Origin: a virus
Strand: one strand, 5' to 3'
Virus record (IMG/VR): IMGVR_UViG_3300044568_002526
Span: 1-42,170 of that record
DNA length: 42,170 bases
The notes below the pieces were generated by a model, which was not told where the DNA came from, ran no database searches, and saw only the letters and a list, made by a program, of their open reading frames with translations. A program made the translations under genes and the position numbers. Positions 7,233 through 14,276 of the stretch are shown one piece after another; the stretch's first letter is position 1; every line of letters starts with the position of its first letter.

Positions 7233-8462
7233 ATGTATCAAAATTACTTTGACAAGTTTTTAGCCATGACTCCGTACTTGGCAATAAGTGCGGACGAGTG
7301 GCAGTATATTAAACAAACATTCTCGGTAGATGATATCAAAGAAAGTATGGCGACAATTTGTATGATGTACCCTATTCCTTACAATGATATTAGTGAAGAC
7401 GATGCGTATAATAGTTATATGCAATTGAAAAGTGTTAAATGGAATGAGAGTACTAAACAACAAGAATGGTTTTCCCGTACAAAAAGTACAGACTATAGTT
7501 TATTGTTTGAAGGAACGCCGACGATATTTTCAAAGAGCAATACGGGTAACATGGCTTCAAATTACTTTCAACAAGAGAATCGTTGGAAAGCAAATTCAAA
7601 TCGGTCACCTGGTCCCGAGAAGACATGGCGTACTAAGAGTACGATGGTAAGTCTGATGGGATCATTGTTTACCTTAAAAGTTCCTCGCATTGATAAGTCT
7701 ACATTGCGAGGATGTTTACATTTACGTAAATATACGTGTTCGCAATTCAGACCAAATGTAGCAAAATCATTATATGATATGTTCCAATCTAAAAATGTAT
7801 TGGACTTTTCAATGGGTTGGGGTGATAGGTTGGCGGGATTCTATGCGGGAAACACAACAGAACATTATGTTGGCATGGACCCCAATAAAGATAATCATCC
7901 ATTATATGAAAAACAAAAAGAATTTTATGTAAAACATAGTAGTTTTTTTGAGAACGATAAAAAAACAACATTTTATGAATTACCCGCCGAAGGGGTTGAC
8001 TTTTCAGAGTATAATGAGTACTTTGATATAGTATTCACTTCGCCACCATATTTTAATGTAGAACATTATAGTACGGATGACACCCAGAGTTTCAAACGAT
8101 ATAAATCTATTGAAGAATGGAATGAAAAGTTCTTACATCAAGTACTAACGAATATTTATCCAGCATTACGAGTCGGTGGTATTATGGCAATAAACATTGC
8201 TGATGTATTTTCTACATCTGGGAAGGGTGGTAAACGGTGGTTAGAAATTACAACTCCCATGAATAATCATTTACAGTCATTGGGATTGGAATATATGGGA
8301 TCAATCGGAATGGAAATGTCCAAACGACCGAATAGTGCGGGAGCAGGAACGGTGTCACAAGGAAGTGCACCGAACGAGTGGACAGACGATACAATGGACA
8401 GAGTAGATAACTCTGTTAATAAAATTTTTGCCGAGCCGCTGTGGCTGTGGAGGAAGGTGTGA
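7233..8462 (+). CDS. DNA methyltransferase, SPPY type (N4-cytosine or N6-adenine)
   Basis: AdoMet-dependent methyltransferase of 409 residues. LDFSMGWGDRLAGFYAG (near residue 190) fits the AdoMet-binding motif I, and DIVFTSPPYFNVEHY (near 265-280) is the catalytic motif IV SPPY. GGIMAINIADV fits a later strand. SPPY is used by N4-cytosine and some N6-adenine enzymes, so the target base is not decided. The N-terminal ~170 residues may contain target recognition. The gene begins immediately after the glycosyltransferase stop and overlaps the clamp loader start by 4 nt, so it is locked into the replication operon. No restriction partner is visible, which favours self-protection or regulation of hypermodification. 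Confidence 0.8.
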   Translation: MYQNYFDKFLAMTPYLAISADEWQYIKQTFSVDDIKESMATICMMYPIPYNDISEDDAYNSYMQLKSVKWNESTKQQEWFSRTKSTDYSLLFEGTPTIFSKSNTGNMASNYFQQENRWKANSNRSPGPEKTWRTKSTMVSLMGSLFTLKVPRIDKSTLRGCLHLRKYTCSQFRPNVAKSLYDMFQSKNVLDFSMGWGDRLAGFYAGNTTEHYVGMDPNKDNHPLYEKQKEFYVKHSSFFENDKKTTFYELPAEGVDFSEYNEYFDIVFTSPPYFNVEHYSTDDTQSFKRYKSIEEWNEKFLHQVLTNIYPALRVGGIMAINIADVFSTSGKGGKRWLEITTPMNNHLQSLGLEYMGSIGMEMSKRPNSAGAGTVSQGSAPNEWTDDTMDRVDNSVNKIFAEPLWLWRKV

Positions 8463-9373
8463 ACGAAAATACGATTTGGACGGAGCGCTATCGCCCTGAT
8501 AATCTTGAAAACTATATCGGAAATGATGTGATTCGGGCAAAGTTGGAACAGTATATCCAAACACAGGATATTCCACACCTATTGTTTTACGGAACTGCGG
8601 GAACTGGTAAGACGACTGCCGCAAAGATTCTTGTTAAGAACATTGACTGTGATTATATGTTTATTAATGCATCCGACGAACGGGGTATTGATACGGTTCG
8701 TGATAAGATTAAGGGATTTGCGTCAACGGTTGGATTTGCTCCATTGAAGATTGTTGTATTGGATGAGGCAGATTTCTTGGGACGAGAAGCCCAACCCGCG
8801 CTTCGTAACATGATGGAAGCATATTCCGCATCAACTCGATTTATCTTGACGGCAAATTATCTAGAAAGAATCATTGACCCACTAGTAAGTAGAACGCAGG
8901 TGTATAAGCTCACGCCACCGAGTAAGAAGGATGCCGCAAAGAAGTTGGCGGATATCCTAAAGAATGAAAATGTGGAATATGATACAAAGACAATCGCACA
9001 GATTGTGAATGCATATTACCCAGACATTCGTAAATGTATCAATACTGCACAACTTCAGACCCGTGATGGAAAACTACAAGTAAGTATTGATGAACTGATT
9101 GGACAGGATGTTAAACTAAAGGTCGTAGATGCATTAACCAGTAATTTGACCTTGAAGGATAAGGTTGGTGAAATTCGAAAGATTGTAGCTGACGCACAGA
9201 TTCAAGACTTCACCGAATTATACAGAGTATTATTTGATTATGTTGAACAATATGCCCCCAATAAAATTTCACAAGCAATTATTGCAATTGGAGACGGGTG
9301 TAGGTGGGACAGTCAAGTGATTGACAAAGAAATTAATTTTATAACAGTACTACATACCATTTTAACAAGTTAA
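8459..9373 (+). CDS. 44: Clamp loader large subunit, AAA+ ATPase, T4 gp44-like
   Basis: ATP-driven loader of the sliding clamp. IWTERYRPDNLENYIG opens the protein as in gp44/RFC small subunits. Walker A is GTAGTGKTT, Walker B is VVLDEADF, sensor 1 is RFILTANY, and a SRTQVYKL region holds the SRC-like arginine finger. The C-terminal collar continues to residue 304. The best start is GTG 8459, which overlaps the methyltransferase stop (GTGTGA) and lies 5 nt after GGAGG (8449-8453). In-frame GTG codons at 8441 and 8447 would place the ribosome site inside the gene. The partner subunit gp62 is at 10242. Confidence 0.94.
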   Translation: MNENTIWTERYRPDNLENYIGNDVIRAKLEQYIQTQDIPHLLFYGTAGTGKTTAAKILVKNIDCDYMFINASDERGIDTVRDKIKGFASTVGFAPLKIVVLDEADFLGREAQPALRNMMEAYSASTRFILTANYLERIIDPLVSRTQVYKLTPPSKKDAAKKLADILKNENVEYDTKTIAQIVNAYYPDIRKCINTAQLQTRDGKLQVSIDELIGQDVKLKVVDALTSNLTLKDKVGEIRKIVADAQIQDFTELYRVLFDYVEQYAPNKISQAIIAIGDGCRWDSQVIDKEINFITVLHTILTS

Positions 9374-9383
9374 CGGAGATTTT

Positions 9384-9644
9384 ATGAGCAAGCAACCAAT
9401 GAATATTGATTTAAGTAACGCGCAGGATGTTACGTGTGAAAGTTGCGGTAACTATACATTTCAAGAAGTAGCGTTGATGAAGAGAGTTTCTGCTCTTGTA
9501 TCACCCACTGGAAAGGAAGCTATTGTGCCAATCCCAACGTTCGCATGCAATGCGTGTGGATTTATTAACAAGCAGTTCTTGCCGGTCAAGATTGCAGAAC
9601 AGTCAGAAACTCCGGCAAAGTCTCAGTTGAAGTTAGAGCTGTAA
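9384..9644 (+). CDS. Small zinc-ribbon protein (86 aa)
   Basis: Contains two CxxC knuckles, CESC near residues 18-21 and CNAC near 55-58, separated by a strand-rich stretch (LMKRVSALVSPTGKEAIVPI). That is a classical zinc ribbon. The family looks like short phage zinc-ribbon proteins found beside clamp-loader genes, but no function is known to me. GGAG precedes ATG 9384, 10 nt after the clamp-loader stop. It may be a nucleic-acid or protein-binding accessory of the replisome operon; that is inference from position. Confidence 0.75.
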   Translation: MSKQPMNIDLSNAQDVTCESCGNYTFQEVALMKRVSALVSPTGKEAIVPIPTFACNACGFINKQFLPVKIAEQSETPAKSQLKLEL

Positions 9645-9645
9645 T

Positions 9646-10230
9646 GTGTTAAATAATAACATGCAGGATCTTCAGGGATTTATGTTAGATCAGCGCCAGT
9701 CGTCATTGTCTGATCACGGCGTGTATTATTTTTCCAGTGAATTTAACACTAGTACAACGAAAGATGTTATTACATGGATTCTGGATAACAACTTTCAAAC
9801 GGCTAATAAGTTTGAACATCTGACCCTCATGATTACGAGTTATGGCGGAGATCTTATGTCCGCGTTTGCCTTGATTGATGTTATGCGAGGTAGTAGTATT
9901 CCAGTTCATACCGTTGGATTGGGAGTAATTGCAAGTGCAGGATTAATGACGTTTATTGCCGGTACGCCTGGTCATAGAATTATTACGCCAAATACTTCCA
10001 TTCTTTCGCACCAGTGGTCGGCCGGAACCTATGGAAAGGAGCACGAACTTATTGCAACGCAACGTCAGTTTGATCTTACCACACAGCGTATGATATCTCA
10101 TTATAAGAAGTGTACAAAGTTGAGTGAGAAAATGATTCGGGAAAAGTTACTGCCCCCACAGGATATTTGGTTAAGTGCAGAAGAAGCACTGGAATACAAT
10201 CTCACTGACGCAGTTAAGAACCTAAAATAA
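9646..10230 (+). CDS. clpP: ClpP-like serine protease
   Basis: A ClpP-family protease of 194 residues from GTG 9646. A catalytic triad can be placed by family pattern: Ser97 in GVIASAGLM, His122 in ILSHQWSAG and Asp173 in PPQDIWLSAEEALEYNLTD. The oxyanion glycine region SYGGDLMSAFALIDVM is also present. No propeptide is obvious. The start is uncertain: GTG 9646, or ATG 9661 giving MQDLQGFM; neither has a strong ribosome site. No ClpX/ClpA ATPase is encoded here, so the protein would act alone, use a host unfoldase, or serve as a modulator. ClpP-like genes occur in other phages, where capsid maturation or host protein turnover has been proposed. Confidence 0.88.
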   Translation: MLNNNMQDLQGFMLDQRQSSLSDHGVYYFSSEFNTSTTKDVITWILDNNFQTANKFEHLTLMITSYGGDLMSAFALIDVMRGSSIPVHTVGLGVIASAGLMTFIAGTPGHRIITPNTSILSHQWSAGTYGKEHELIATQRQFDLTTQRMISHYKKCTKLSEKMIREKLLPPQDIWLSAEEALEYNLTDAVKNLK

Positions 10231-10241
10231 TTGAGTTATAC

Positions 10242-10709
10242 ATGACAAAGAAAGCTGAAGTATCTGAAAAGGGAAAGGAGTTATTTGATTTCTTAGCTGC
10301 TGTTACTGCTGACCAATCTATGCAGTTTTTTGATGGGTTGACTGATACGGATAAAAAGAAATATAAATATTCCCGATATATTCTTCACCGTTTTCTTTCG
10401 ATGAATGTGAATTATGCCCCTATCGTGAATGAACTCCAAAAGTATCCAAGCATTCCCGATAGGGCACATTATCAATTTCTCACGAATATTCTTCCCCGTG
10501 GGAAACAATATAATAAATATATTAAAGGCAGCAAAGATGAGAAGTATGAAAAGTGGTTGGTAGAATTGGTTGCCAAACATTATCAAGTATCGAAAGTGGA
10601 AGCAATTACTTATCTGGAAATCTATTATAACCAAAATAAAAATGGATTGCGGGAATTGTGTGAGATGTATGGGATTGGTAAAAAGGAATTGAAGCAGGTG
10701 AAGCTATGA
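10242..10709 (+). CDS. 62: Clamp loader small subunit, T4 gp62-like
   Basis: Non-ATPase subunit that completes the clamp loader with the gp44-like protein. The 155 residues show KYKYSRYILHRFLSMNVNYAPIVN, then YQFLTNILPRGKQYNKYIKG and a C-terminal LRELCEMYGIGKKELKQVKL. This pattern resembles gp62 of T4-like and cyanophage T4-like viruses. T4 gp62 is longer at 187 residues. It follows ClpP by 11 nt and ends in an ATGA overlap with a 40-residue ORF. The assignment rests on pattern plus the presence of all its partners; without the context it would be called hypothetical. Confidence 0.75.
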   Translation: MTKKAEVSEKGKELFDFLAAVTADQSMQFFDGLTDTDKKKYKYSRYILHRFLSMNVNYAPIVNELQKYPSIPDRAHYQFLTNILPRGKQYNKYIKGSKDEKYEKWLVELVAKHYQVSKVEAITYLEIYYNQNKNGLRELCEMYGIGKKELKQVKL

Positions 10710-10828
10710 CAGATACCGAATTAAAAGAAATTGAAATTAAATGTAATCGGGAAGACATACCTACCTTGGTTGCTTATATACGAAAACTGCACGTTATTCT
10801 TGACCAATGTAAAGAAGTATTGTTATGA
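10706..10828 (+). CDS. Small hypothetical protein (40 aa)
   Basis: A 40-residue ORF whose ATG overlaps the gp62-like stop and whose stop overlaps the dCMP deaminase ATG, both as ATGA. It is charged and helical (MTDTELKEIEIKCNREDIPT and onward to LDQCKEVLL). Both couplings argue for real translation. No function can be assigned. Confidence 0.5.
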   Translation: MTDTELKEIEIKCNREDIPTLVAYIRKLHVILDQCKEVLL

Positions 10829-11283
10829 ACTGGCCAGAATACTTTCGTGCAATAGCACATACGGTCAAATTGAAGTCGAAAGATTGGCACACGCAGATTG
10901 GCGTGGCCATTGTTGGAAAAGACAATGAAATTGTTTCTACGGGATATAACTCATTTCCTAGAGGAATTGACGACTATAGACTTGAACGACAAGAACGTCC
11001 TGAGAAATATTTTTGGATGATGCATGCCGAGCAAAATGCTATTGTAAATGCTGCCCGCATTGGTGTATCCACGAAAGGATGTACAATGTATATGACGTGC
11101 GGCATGCCGTGCGCAGATTGTGCCAAGGCAATTATAAACGCCGGTATTGAAAAGATTGTGATTGAACCAAATGGTACGGGTTCTGGCGCAAAGGACGGCA
11201 TATGGACAGAGCATGGTTTGCGTAGTATTACGATGTTTATTGAAGCGGGTATGACTATTGAATATTATGGAGATAAATCATGA
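10825..11283 (+). CDS. cd: dCMP deaminase
   Basis: Zinc-dependent deaminase converting dCMP to dUMP, feeding thymidylate synthesis. The catalytic HAE motif is His67-Ala-Glu69 in MMHAEQNAIVNAA. The zinc cysteines are Cys96 and Cys99 in CGMPCADCAK. Length 152 fits the ComE/dCMP deaminase family; T4 Cd is about 193. The start is coupled to the preceding 40-residue ORF (ATGA). In T4-like phages with modified cytosine, this enzyme helps set the dCTP/dTTP balance. Here it sits in the same operon as the putative base-modifying enzymes. Thymidylate synthase is not in the window. Confidence 0.93.
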   Translation: MNWPEYFRAIAHTVKLKSKDWHTQIGVAIVGKDNEIVSTGYNSFPRGIDDYRLERQERPEKYFWMMHAEQNAIVNAARIGVSTKGCTMYMTCGMPCADCAKAIINAGIEKIVIEPNGTGSGAKDGIWTEHGLRSITMFIEAGMTIEYYGDKS

Positions 11284-11405
11284 ATAGTCCAGTGTCAAGT
11301 TCAATCGGTTACACTATGGAAGAAATTTTACAGAATCCGCTGTATATACCTTATTATCCACTTGTGTGGGCAGACGCTAAAGATTGGGGAAATAAAAATG
11401 AGTGA
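11280..11405 (+). CDS. Small hypothetical protein (41 aa)
   Basis: A 41-residue ORF starting in an ATGA overlap with the deaminase stop. It runs 8 nt into the next gene, whose ribosome site GGGGA lies within it. It is rich in Pro/Tyr/Trp (NPLYIPYYPLVWADAKDWGN). No family is recognised. Its reality is supported only by the overlaps. Confidence 0.4.
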   Translation: MNSPVSSSIGYTMEEILQNPLYIPYYPLVWADAKDWGNKNE

Positions 11406-11709
11406 AAACGGAAAGGGTGATAAACAGCGCCCATCAAGTGTTGACCAGAAAACATTCTCGGATAATTGGGATACGGCGTTCGGCGACCATGAAAGATGTG
11501 AGTATAGTGGATTGCCAACGCCGGTAACCGTGGAGAACATTCAACGAGAAATTACCGAACTGTCAAATAAGTTGAAAGCACAGACGGGGGCGCCGGATGA
11601 ATACCTTCAAACCATTCAATCTGGAATGTTCTGGGAATTATATCCACACTTAAGTGGTAAGTGGGAATTAGACGCAGCGGAGTGGGGAAGGTTCAATGTT
11701 CATCGCTAA
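11398..11709 (+). CDS. Hypothetical protein (103 aa), MSENGKGDKQRPSS type
   Basis: Begins MSENGKGDKQRPSSVDQKTF, which resembles a recurrent N-terminal signature of short phage and bacterial proteins (GKGDKRRP...). The rest is helical with a possible coiled coil (ENIQREITELSNKLKA) and ends WGRFNVHR. ATG 11398 is chosen because GGGGA lies 8 nt upstream and the KGDKQRP start is family-like. An in-frame ATG at 11362 would add 12 residues without a ribosome site. Function unknown. Confidence 0.7.
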   Translation: MSENGKGDKQRPSSVDQKTFSDNWDTAFGDHERCEYSGLPTPVTVENIQREITELSNKLKAQTGAPDEYLQTIQSGMFWELYPHLSGKWELDAAEWGRFNVHR

Positions 11710-11914
11710 AGAAATTGGGAAAACGGAACGAGGAGGCACCTATGTTATTGCACAGGATACCCCCTCGTCATTTCATATTTCCGTTTCGTATGGAAACAAT
11801 GTTATATATGATTTTATTGAAAATCCGCCAAATATTGAATTCGTAAAAGAAAGCGTTAAAACATTAGAAGAACAGGTAATTGGTATGTATACACCAATTG
11901 ATGTTATTGCTTAA
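11696..11914 (+). CDS. Hypothetical protein (72 aa)
   Basis: A 72-residue protein overlapping the previous gene by 14 nt, with GGGGAAGG upstream of ATG 11696. It has mixed beta-rich content (GGTYVIAQDTPSSFHISVSY) and a helical tail. Its TAA overlaps the TTA that is the reverse-strand stop of the only minus-strand gene, so the two genes converge on one TTAA. No family is recognised. Confidence 0.6.
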   Translation: MFIAKEIGKTERGGTYVIAQDTPSSFHISVSYGNNVIYDFIENPPNIEFVKESVKTLEEQVIGMYTPIDVIA

Positions 11915-12117
11915 TACGAACCAGAGATAAAGTAGCACAATACTTGACCATTACCGTTTCCGTTAATATTTGATAATGGAACAACTTGCACTAAGTTCCA
12001 ACTTCCAGATACCGCGCCTGGTATGGTCTGCGCGGTATTAGAACCCAATGCATTTAGCCACGCGGTGTCAATTGCCGAACCGGACGGCATTATTGCGGTA
12101 AGATATTTCCATGCCAT
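11911..12117 (-). CDS. Lone minus-strand gene, 68-aa hypothetical protein
   Basis: The 68-residue protein (MAWKYLTAIMPSGSAIDTAW, then Asn/Gly/Ser/Val-rich beta-like sequence ending CYFISGSY) is read leftward in an otherwise plus-strand region. The ATG (complement of 12115-12117) has GGAG 6 nt upstream on its own strand (ACGGAGCAGTTTATG). No plus-strand gene covers this interval, so it is not a shadow ORF. The composition resembles small beta-structured virion or fibre-associated proteins, but that is only an impression. The stop overlaps that of the convergent plus-strand gene. No convincing leftward promoter was found. Confidence 0.6.
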   Translation of the reverse strand: MAWKYLTAIMPSGSAIDTAWLNALGSNTAQTIPGAVSGSWNLVQVVPLSNINGNGNGQVLCYFISGSY

Positions 12118-12155
12118 AAACTGCTCCGTATAATTAAGGTATTAATACTTCCCAG

Positions 12156-12163
12156 TATAAATA
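12156..12163 (+). promoter_or_regulatory. T4-late-like TATAAATA box upstream of P2
   Basis: TATAAATA at 12156-12163 is identical to the T4 late promoter consensus. It is in the intergenic space and reads rightward toward 12240, 28 nt before the P2 -35 start. A clamp is encoded, as T4 late transcription needs; a gp55-like sigma factor was not seen in this window. An 8-bp AT-rich match could be chance. Confidence 0.3.
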
Positions 12164-12183
12164 GAATATATTCTCACAAACAC

Positions 12184-12212
12184 TTGACTTTTAATGATAG
12201 ATTAGGTATATT
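12184..12212 (+). promoter_or_regulatory. Promoter P2 (TTGACT-17-TATATT)
   Basis: The -35 is TTGACT (12184-12189) and the -10 is TATATT (12207-12212), with a 17-bp spacer. TTAAGAATACT follows the -10, nearly the same as after P3. It drives the gene at 12240. Confidence 0.8.
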
Positions 12213-12239
12213 TAAGAATACTCTAGCAAGGAAGGGTGT

Positions 12240-12599
12240 ATGAAGAATCCCCCAGTATGGCTACCAGCCAGTTTTTATCCGCCAGGATACACCAGAGAAC
12301 AAGCACTGGAATCGGTTGATATTGGATGGCATGGATTAATCAATAAAGCATTTGATAAGTTGGAATCCATTACCGATATTATTATTGTCATTGACCAAGT
12401 AAAGGAAAAGTACGGTGGATTGCGTATTTATACATCGACCATGTACGAAGAATTTGATAAGTTTGTTATTGAATTAGAAACCGAAAGTTATAAGATTTGC
12501 GAAACCTGTGGAGAAGCGGGTGAACTCCGCGGCGCCGACTGGTACAAAACCTTGTGTGATGTGCATGCAAATGGCCGCCCCGCTATTAGTCCCTTTTAA
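12240..12599 (+). CDS. Conserved phage protein with C-terminal zinc knuckle (119 aa)
   Basis: First gene after P2, with AGGAAGGG upstream of ATG 12240. It contains ESVDIGWHGLINKAFDKLE, then VKEKYGGLRIY, then CETCGEAGELRG and LCDVHANG near the C-terminus. The last two form a likely zinc site (CxxC plus CxxH). This arrangement recalls a widespread phage hypothetical family with the order GWHGL, KEKFGGLR, CxxCG. I know no experimental function. Confidence 0.75.
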   Translation: MKNPPVWLPASFYPPGYTREQALESVDIGWHGLINKAFDKLESITDIIIVIDQVKEKYGGLRIYTSTMYEEFDKFVIELETESYKICETCGEAGELRGADWYKTLCDVHANGRPAISPF

Positions 12600-12600
12600 T

Positions 12601-12837
12601 ATGCCGCGGAAAAAGAAAGACACCACGCCCGAATTGGAATTGAAATTCACGGGCAAGATGAGTATATTAATTGAGCAAGAAAATCATGGGCCAATAGAGT
12701 GGCGTGTTAATGACATGGATACCGTCATGGCAGTCGTGCGTGTTATCTTGGATAAGACGGATAATAAAACATCGGTGGATGCATATGATGCCCGTACACA
12801 AAAAACCTTTACTAAAATTCTGGATAGTATTGAATGA
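12601..12837 (+). CDS. Hypothetical protein (78 aa)
   Basis: A small protein with a basic start (MPRKKKDTTPELELKFTGKM) and a helical C-terminal half (VMAVVRVILDKTD...FTKILDSIE). ATG 12601 lies one base after the preceding stop. An in-frame ATG at 12508 would read deep through the previous gene and is less likely. The 3' end overlaps the nuclease start (ATGA). No family is recognised. Confidence 0.6.
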   Translation: MPRKKKDTTPELELKFTGKMSILIEQENHGPIEWRVNDMDTVMAVVRVILDKTDNKTSVDAYDARTQKTFTKILDSIE

Positions 12838-13712
12838 GCAATAAAATCTCCTACTCACAATATAGCATGTGGGCTAACTGCCCGAAGTCGTGGCAGTTGA
12901 AGTACGTCGATGGCCATAGATTGGATGACAGTAGCATTCATACAATTTTTGGTACTGTTTGTCATGAGAGCATCCAAGAATGGCTGGATGTGTTGTATAA
13001 TCAAAGTGAAACGATGGCGAAAACCATGTATCTTCATGATGGGTTCAAGGAGAAGTTGCTTAATCTCTTCAAGGAAAATACTACAATTGCCGAAAATGGT
13101 GAGAAGGTATTTCTTGCTGATAAGAAAACTTTGATGGAGTTCTATGAACATGGGTGTTTGATTTTAACCTATCTACAGGAAAATTATAAGAAGATTTTCC
13201 CCACGATTAATACTAAGTTGCATAGTATTGAATATCCACTGGACATGGAAGTTAGATCAGGCGTTCAGTATATTGGATACATCGACGTTGTAACCTATAA
13301 TGAAGCCACTAAGAAATATGTACTGTATGATTTGAAGACTTCTCGGTCTGGATGGACGCAATCACAGAAAAACGATCCACTGAAGGTTGGTCAGTTGTTG
13401 CTCTACAAACGGTTCTTTTCCCAGCAATTGGGTATTGATGAAAAGGATATTAGCGTGGAGTTTATTATTCTGAAGCGCACCATCATGGAAAATAGTCAGT
13501 ATCATATTCCACGGATTAGTAAGTTTGAACCATCGAACGGCGCACCATCCGTGAATAAAAGTTGGAATAGTTTTCAGCAATTCATTAATACGTGCTTTGA
13601 TGAAAATGGACAGTATATCACAGAACAACTTGCAACGCCCAGTAAAGACGCATGTCGCTGGTGCAAGTTTCGTGATAAGAAGGAGTTGTGCGCATTGGGT
13701 GTGTCTAAATAA
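12834..13712 (+). CDS. PD-(D/E)XK nuclease, RecB/Cas4/AddB-like with probable Fe-S cluster
   Basis: DNA exonuclease-type protein of 292 residues. The nuclease core shows GTVCHESIQEW (conserved His), GYIDVVTYNEATKKYVLYDL followed by KTS (the D and DxK of PD-(D/E)XK), and a QLLLYKRFF helix with the QxxxY motif. Cysteines fit the Cas4/AddB 4Fe-4S layout: one near the N-terminus in WANCPKSW and a C-terminal cluster CRWCKFRDKKELC. A role in end processing or recombination is expected. T4 uses gp46/47 for this; here the enzyme might replace or assist it. It overlaps the preceding gene by 4 nt and is followed by P3. Confidence 0.87.
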   Translation: MSNKISYSQYSMWANCPKSWQLKYVDGHRLDDSSIHTIFGTVCHESIQEWLDVLYNQSETMAKTMYLHDGFKEKLLNLFKENTTIAENGEKVFLADKKTLMEFYEHGCLILTYLQENYKKIFPTINTKLHSIEYPLDMEVRSGVQYIGYIDVVTYNEATKKYVLYDLKTSRSGWTQSQKNDPLKVGQLLLYKRFFSQQLGIDEKDISVEFIILKRTIMENSQYHIPRISKFEPSNGAPSVNKSWNSFQQFINTCFDENGQYITEQLATPSKDACRWCKFRDKKELCALGVSK

Positions 13713-13741
13713 GCACATTATAATAAATTAGGTACATCCGA

Positions 13742-13749
13742 TATAAATA
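13742..13749 (+). promoter_or_regulatory. T4-late-like TATAAATA box upstream of P3
   Basis: TATAAATA at 13742-13749, 27 nt before the P3 -35, matches the placement of the same octamer upstream of P2. It partly overlaps the 18-nt element shared with P1, so it may belong to that element instead of being a late promoter. Confidence 0.3.
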
Positions 13750-13768
13750 ATATATAATACAAACCCCC

Positions 13769-13797
13769 TTGACAAATCCTCTATGATAGTGTATATT
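13769..13797 (+). promoter_or_regulatory. Promoter P3 (TTGACA-17-TATATT)
   Basis: The -35 is consensus TTGACA (13769-13774) and the -10 is TATATT (13792-13797), with a 17-bp spacer. TTAAGTATACTC follows, containing the perfect palindrome AGTATACT. An upstream 18-nt element at 13743-13760 is shared with P1. Confidence 0.85.
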
Positions 13798-13826
13798 TAA
13801 GTATACTCATCATGGGGGATTTTTGT

Positions 13827-14276
13827 ATGAACACCAGAACCATTACCATTAAAATTCCGAAGTGGGTTCCCACACGATATCAACTTCGTGCATGGAAAAA
13901 GAAACTGTATGTATTCTTTGTTCCGTATCGGTGTCATTCGTGTAACTGCAAAATTCCTGACCGATATGGGTCATATGTAAAACAGAAAACGGGCACACAT
14001 CCATTAGGATATAAAAATGTGTGTACTGATTTGGTTATCAAGTCGTCTAAATCATGGTGTAGAAACTGCACAAAAGAATATATTCACCAATTAAATTTAC
14101 CGATTGGGCAGTGCACGATGTGTGAGAAACAGAATACCGCCATTATGGGGTATCATTATAATAAGGATACCAAACAGGTTATTACATTTTTCTGGCATTG
14201 GTGGAACGGTAGTAAATTTTGTTTAGAGTGCGTTGATGATTTGTTGGATACCGGAACCTTTTCAAAAACATACTAA
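13827..14276 (+). CDS. Cys-rich multi-zinc-knuckle protein (149 aa)
   Basis: Contains CHSCNCKIP, CRNC, CTMC and CLEC pairs plus isolated Cys/His, so it should bind two or more zinc ions. The N-terminus is basic (IKIPKWVPTRYQLRAWKKKL), compatible with nucleic-acid binding. ATG 13827 is preferred because GGGGGA lies at optimal distance; the in-frame ATG 13812 would include that site. It is the first gene after P3. No family is recognised. A host-takeover or nucleic-acid-binding role is possible from position behind a strong promoter, as inference only. Confidence 0.7.
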   Translation: MNTRTITIKIPKWVPTRYQLRAWKKKLYVFFVPYRCHSCNCKIPDRYGSYVKQKTGTHPLGYKNVCTDLVIKSSKSWCRNCTKEYIHQLNLPIGQCTMCEKQNTAIMGYHYNKDTKQVITFFWHWWNGSKFCLECVDDLLDTGTFSKTY

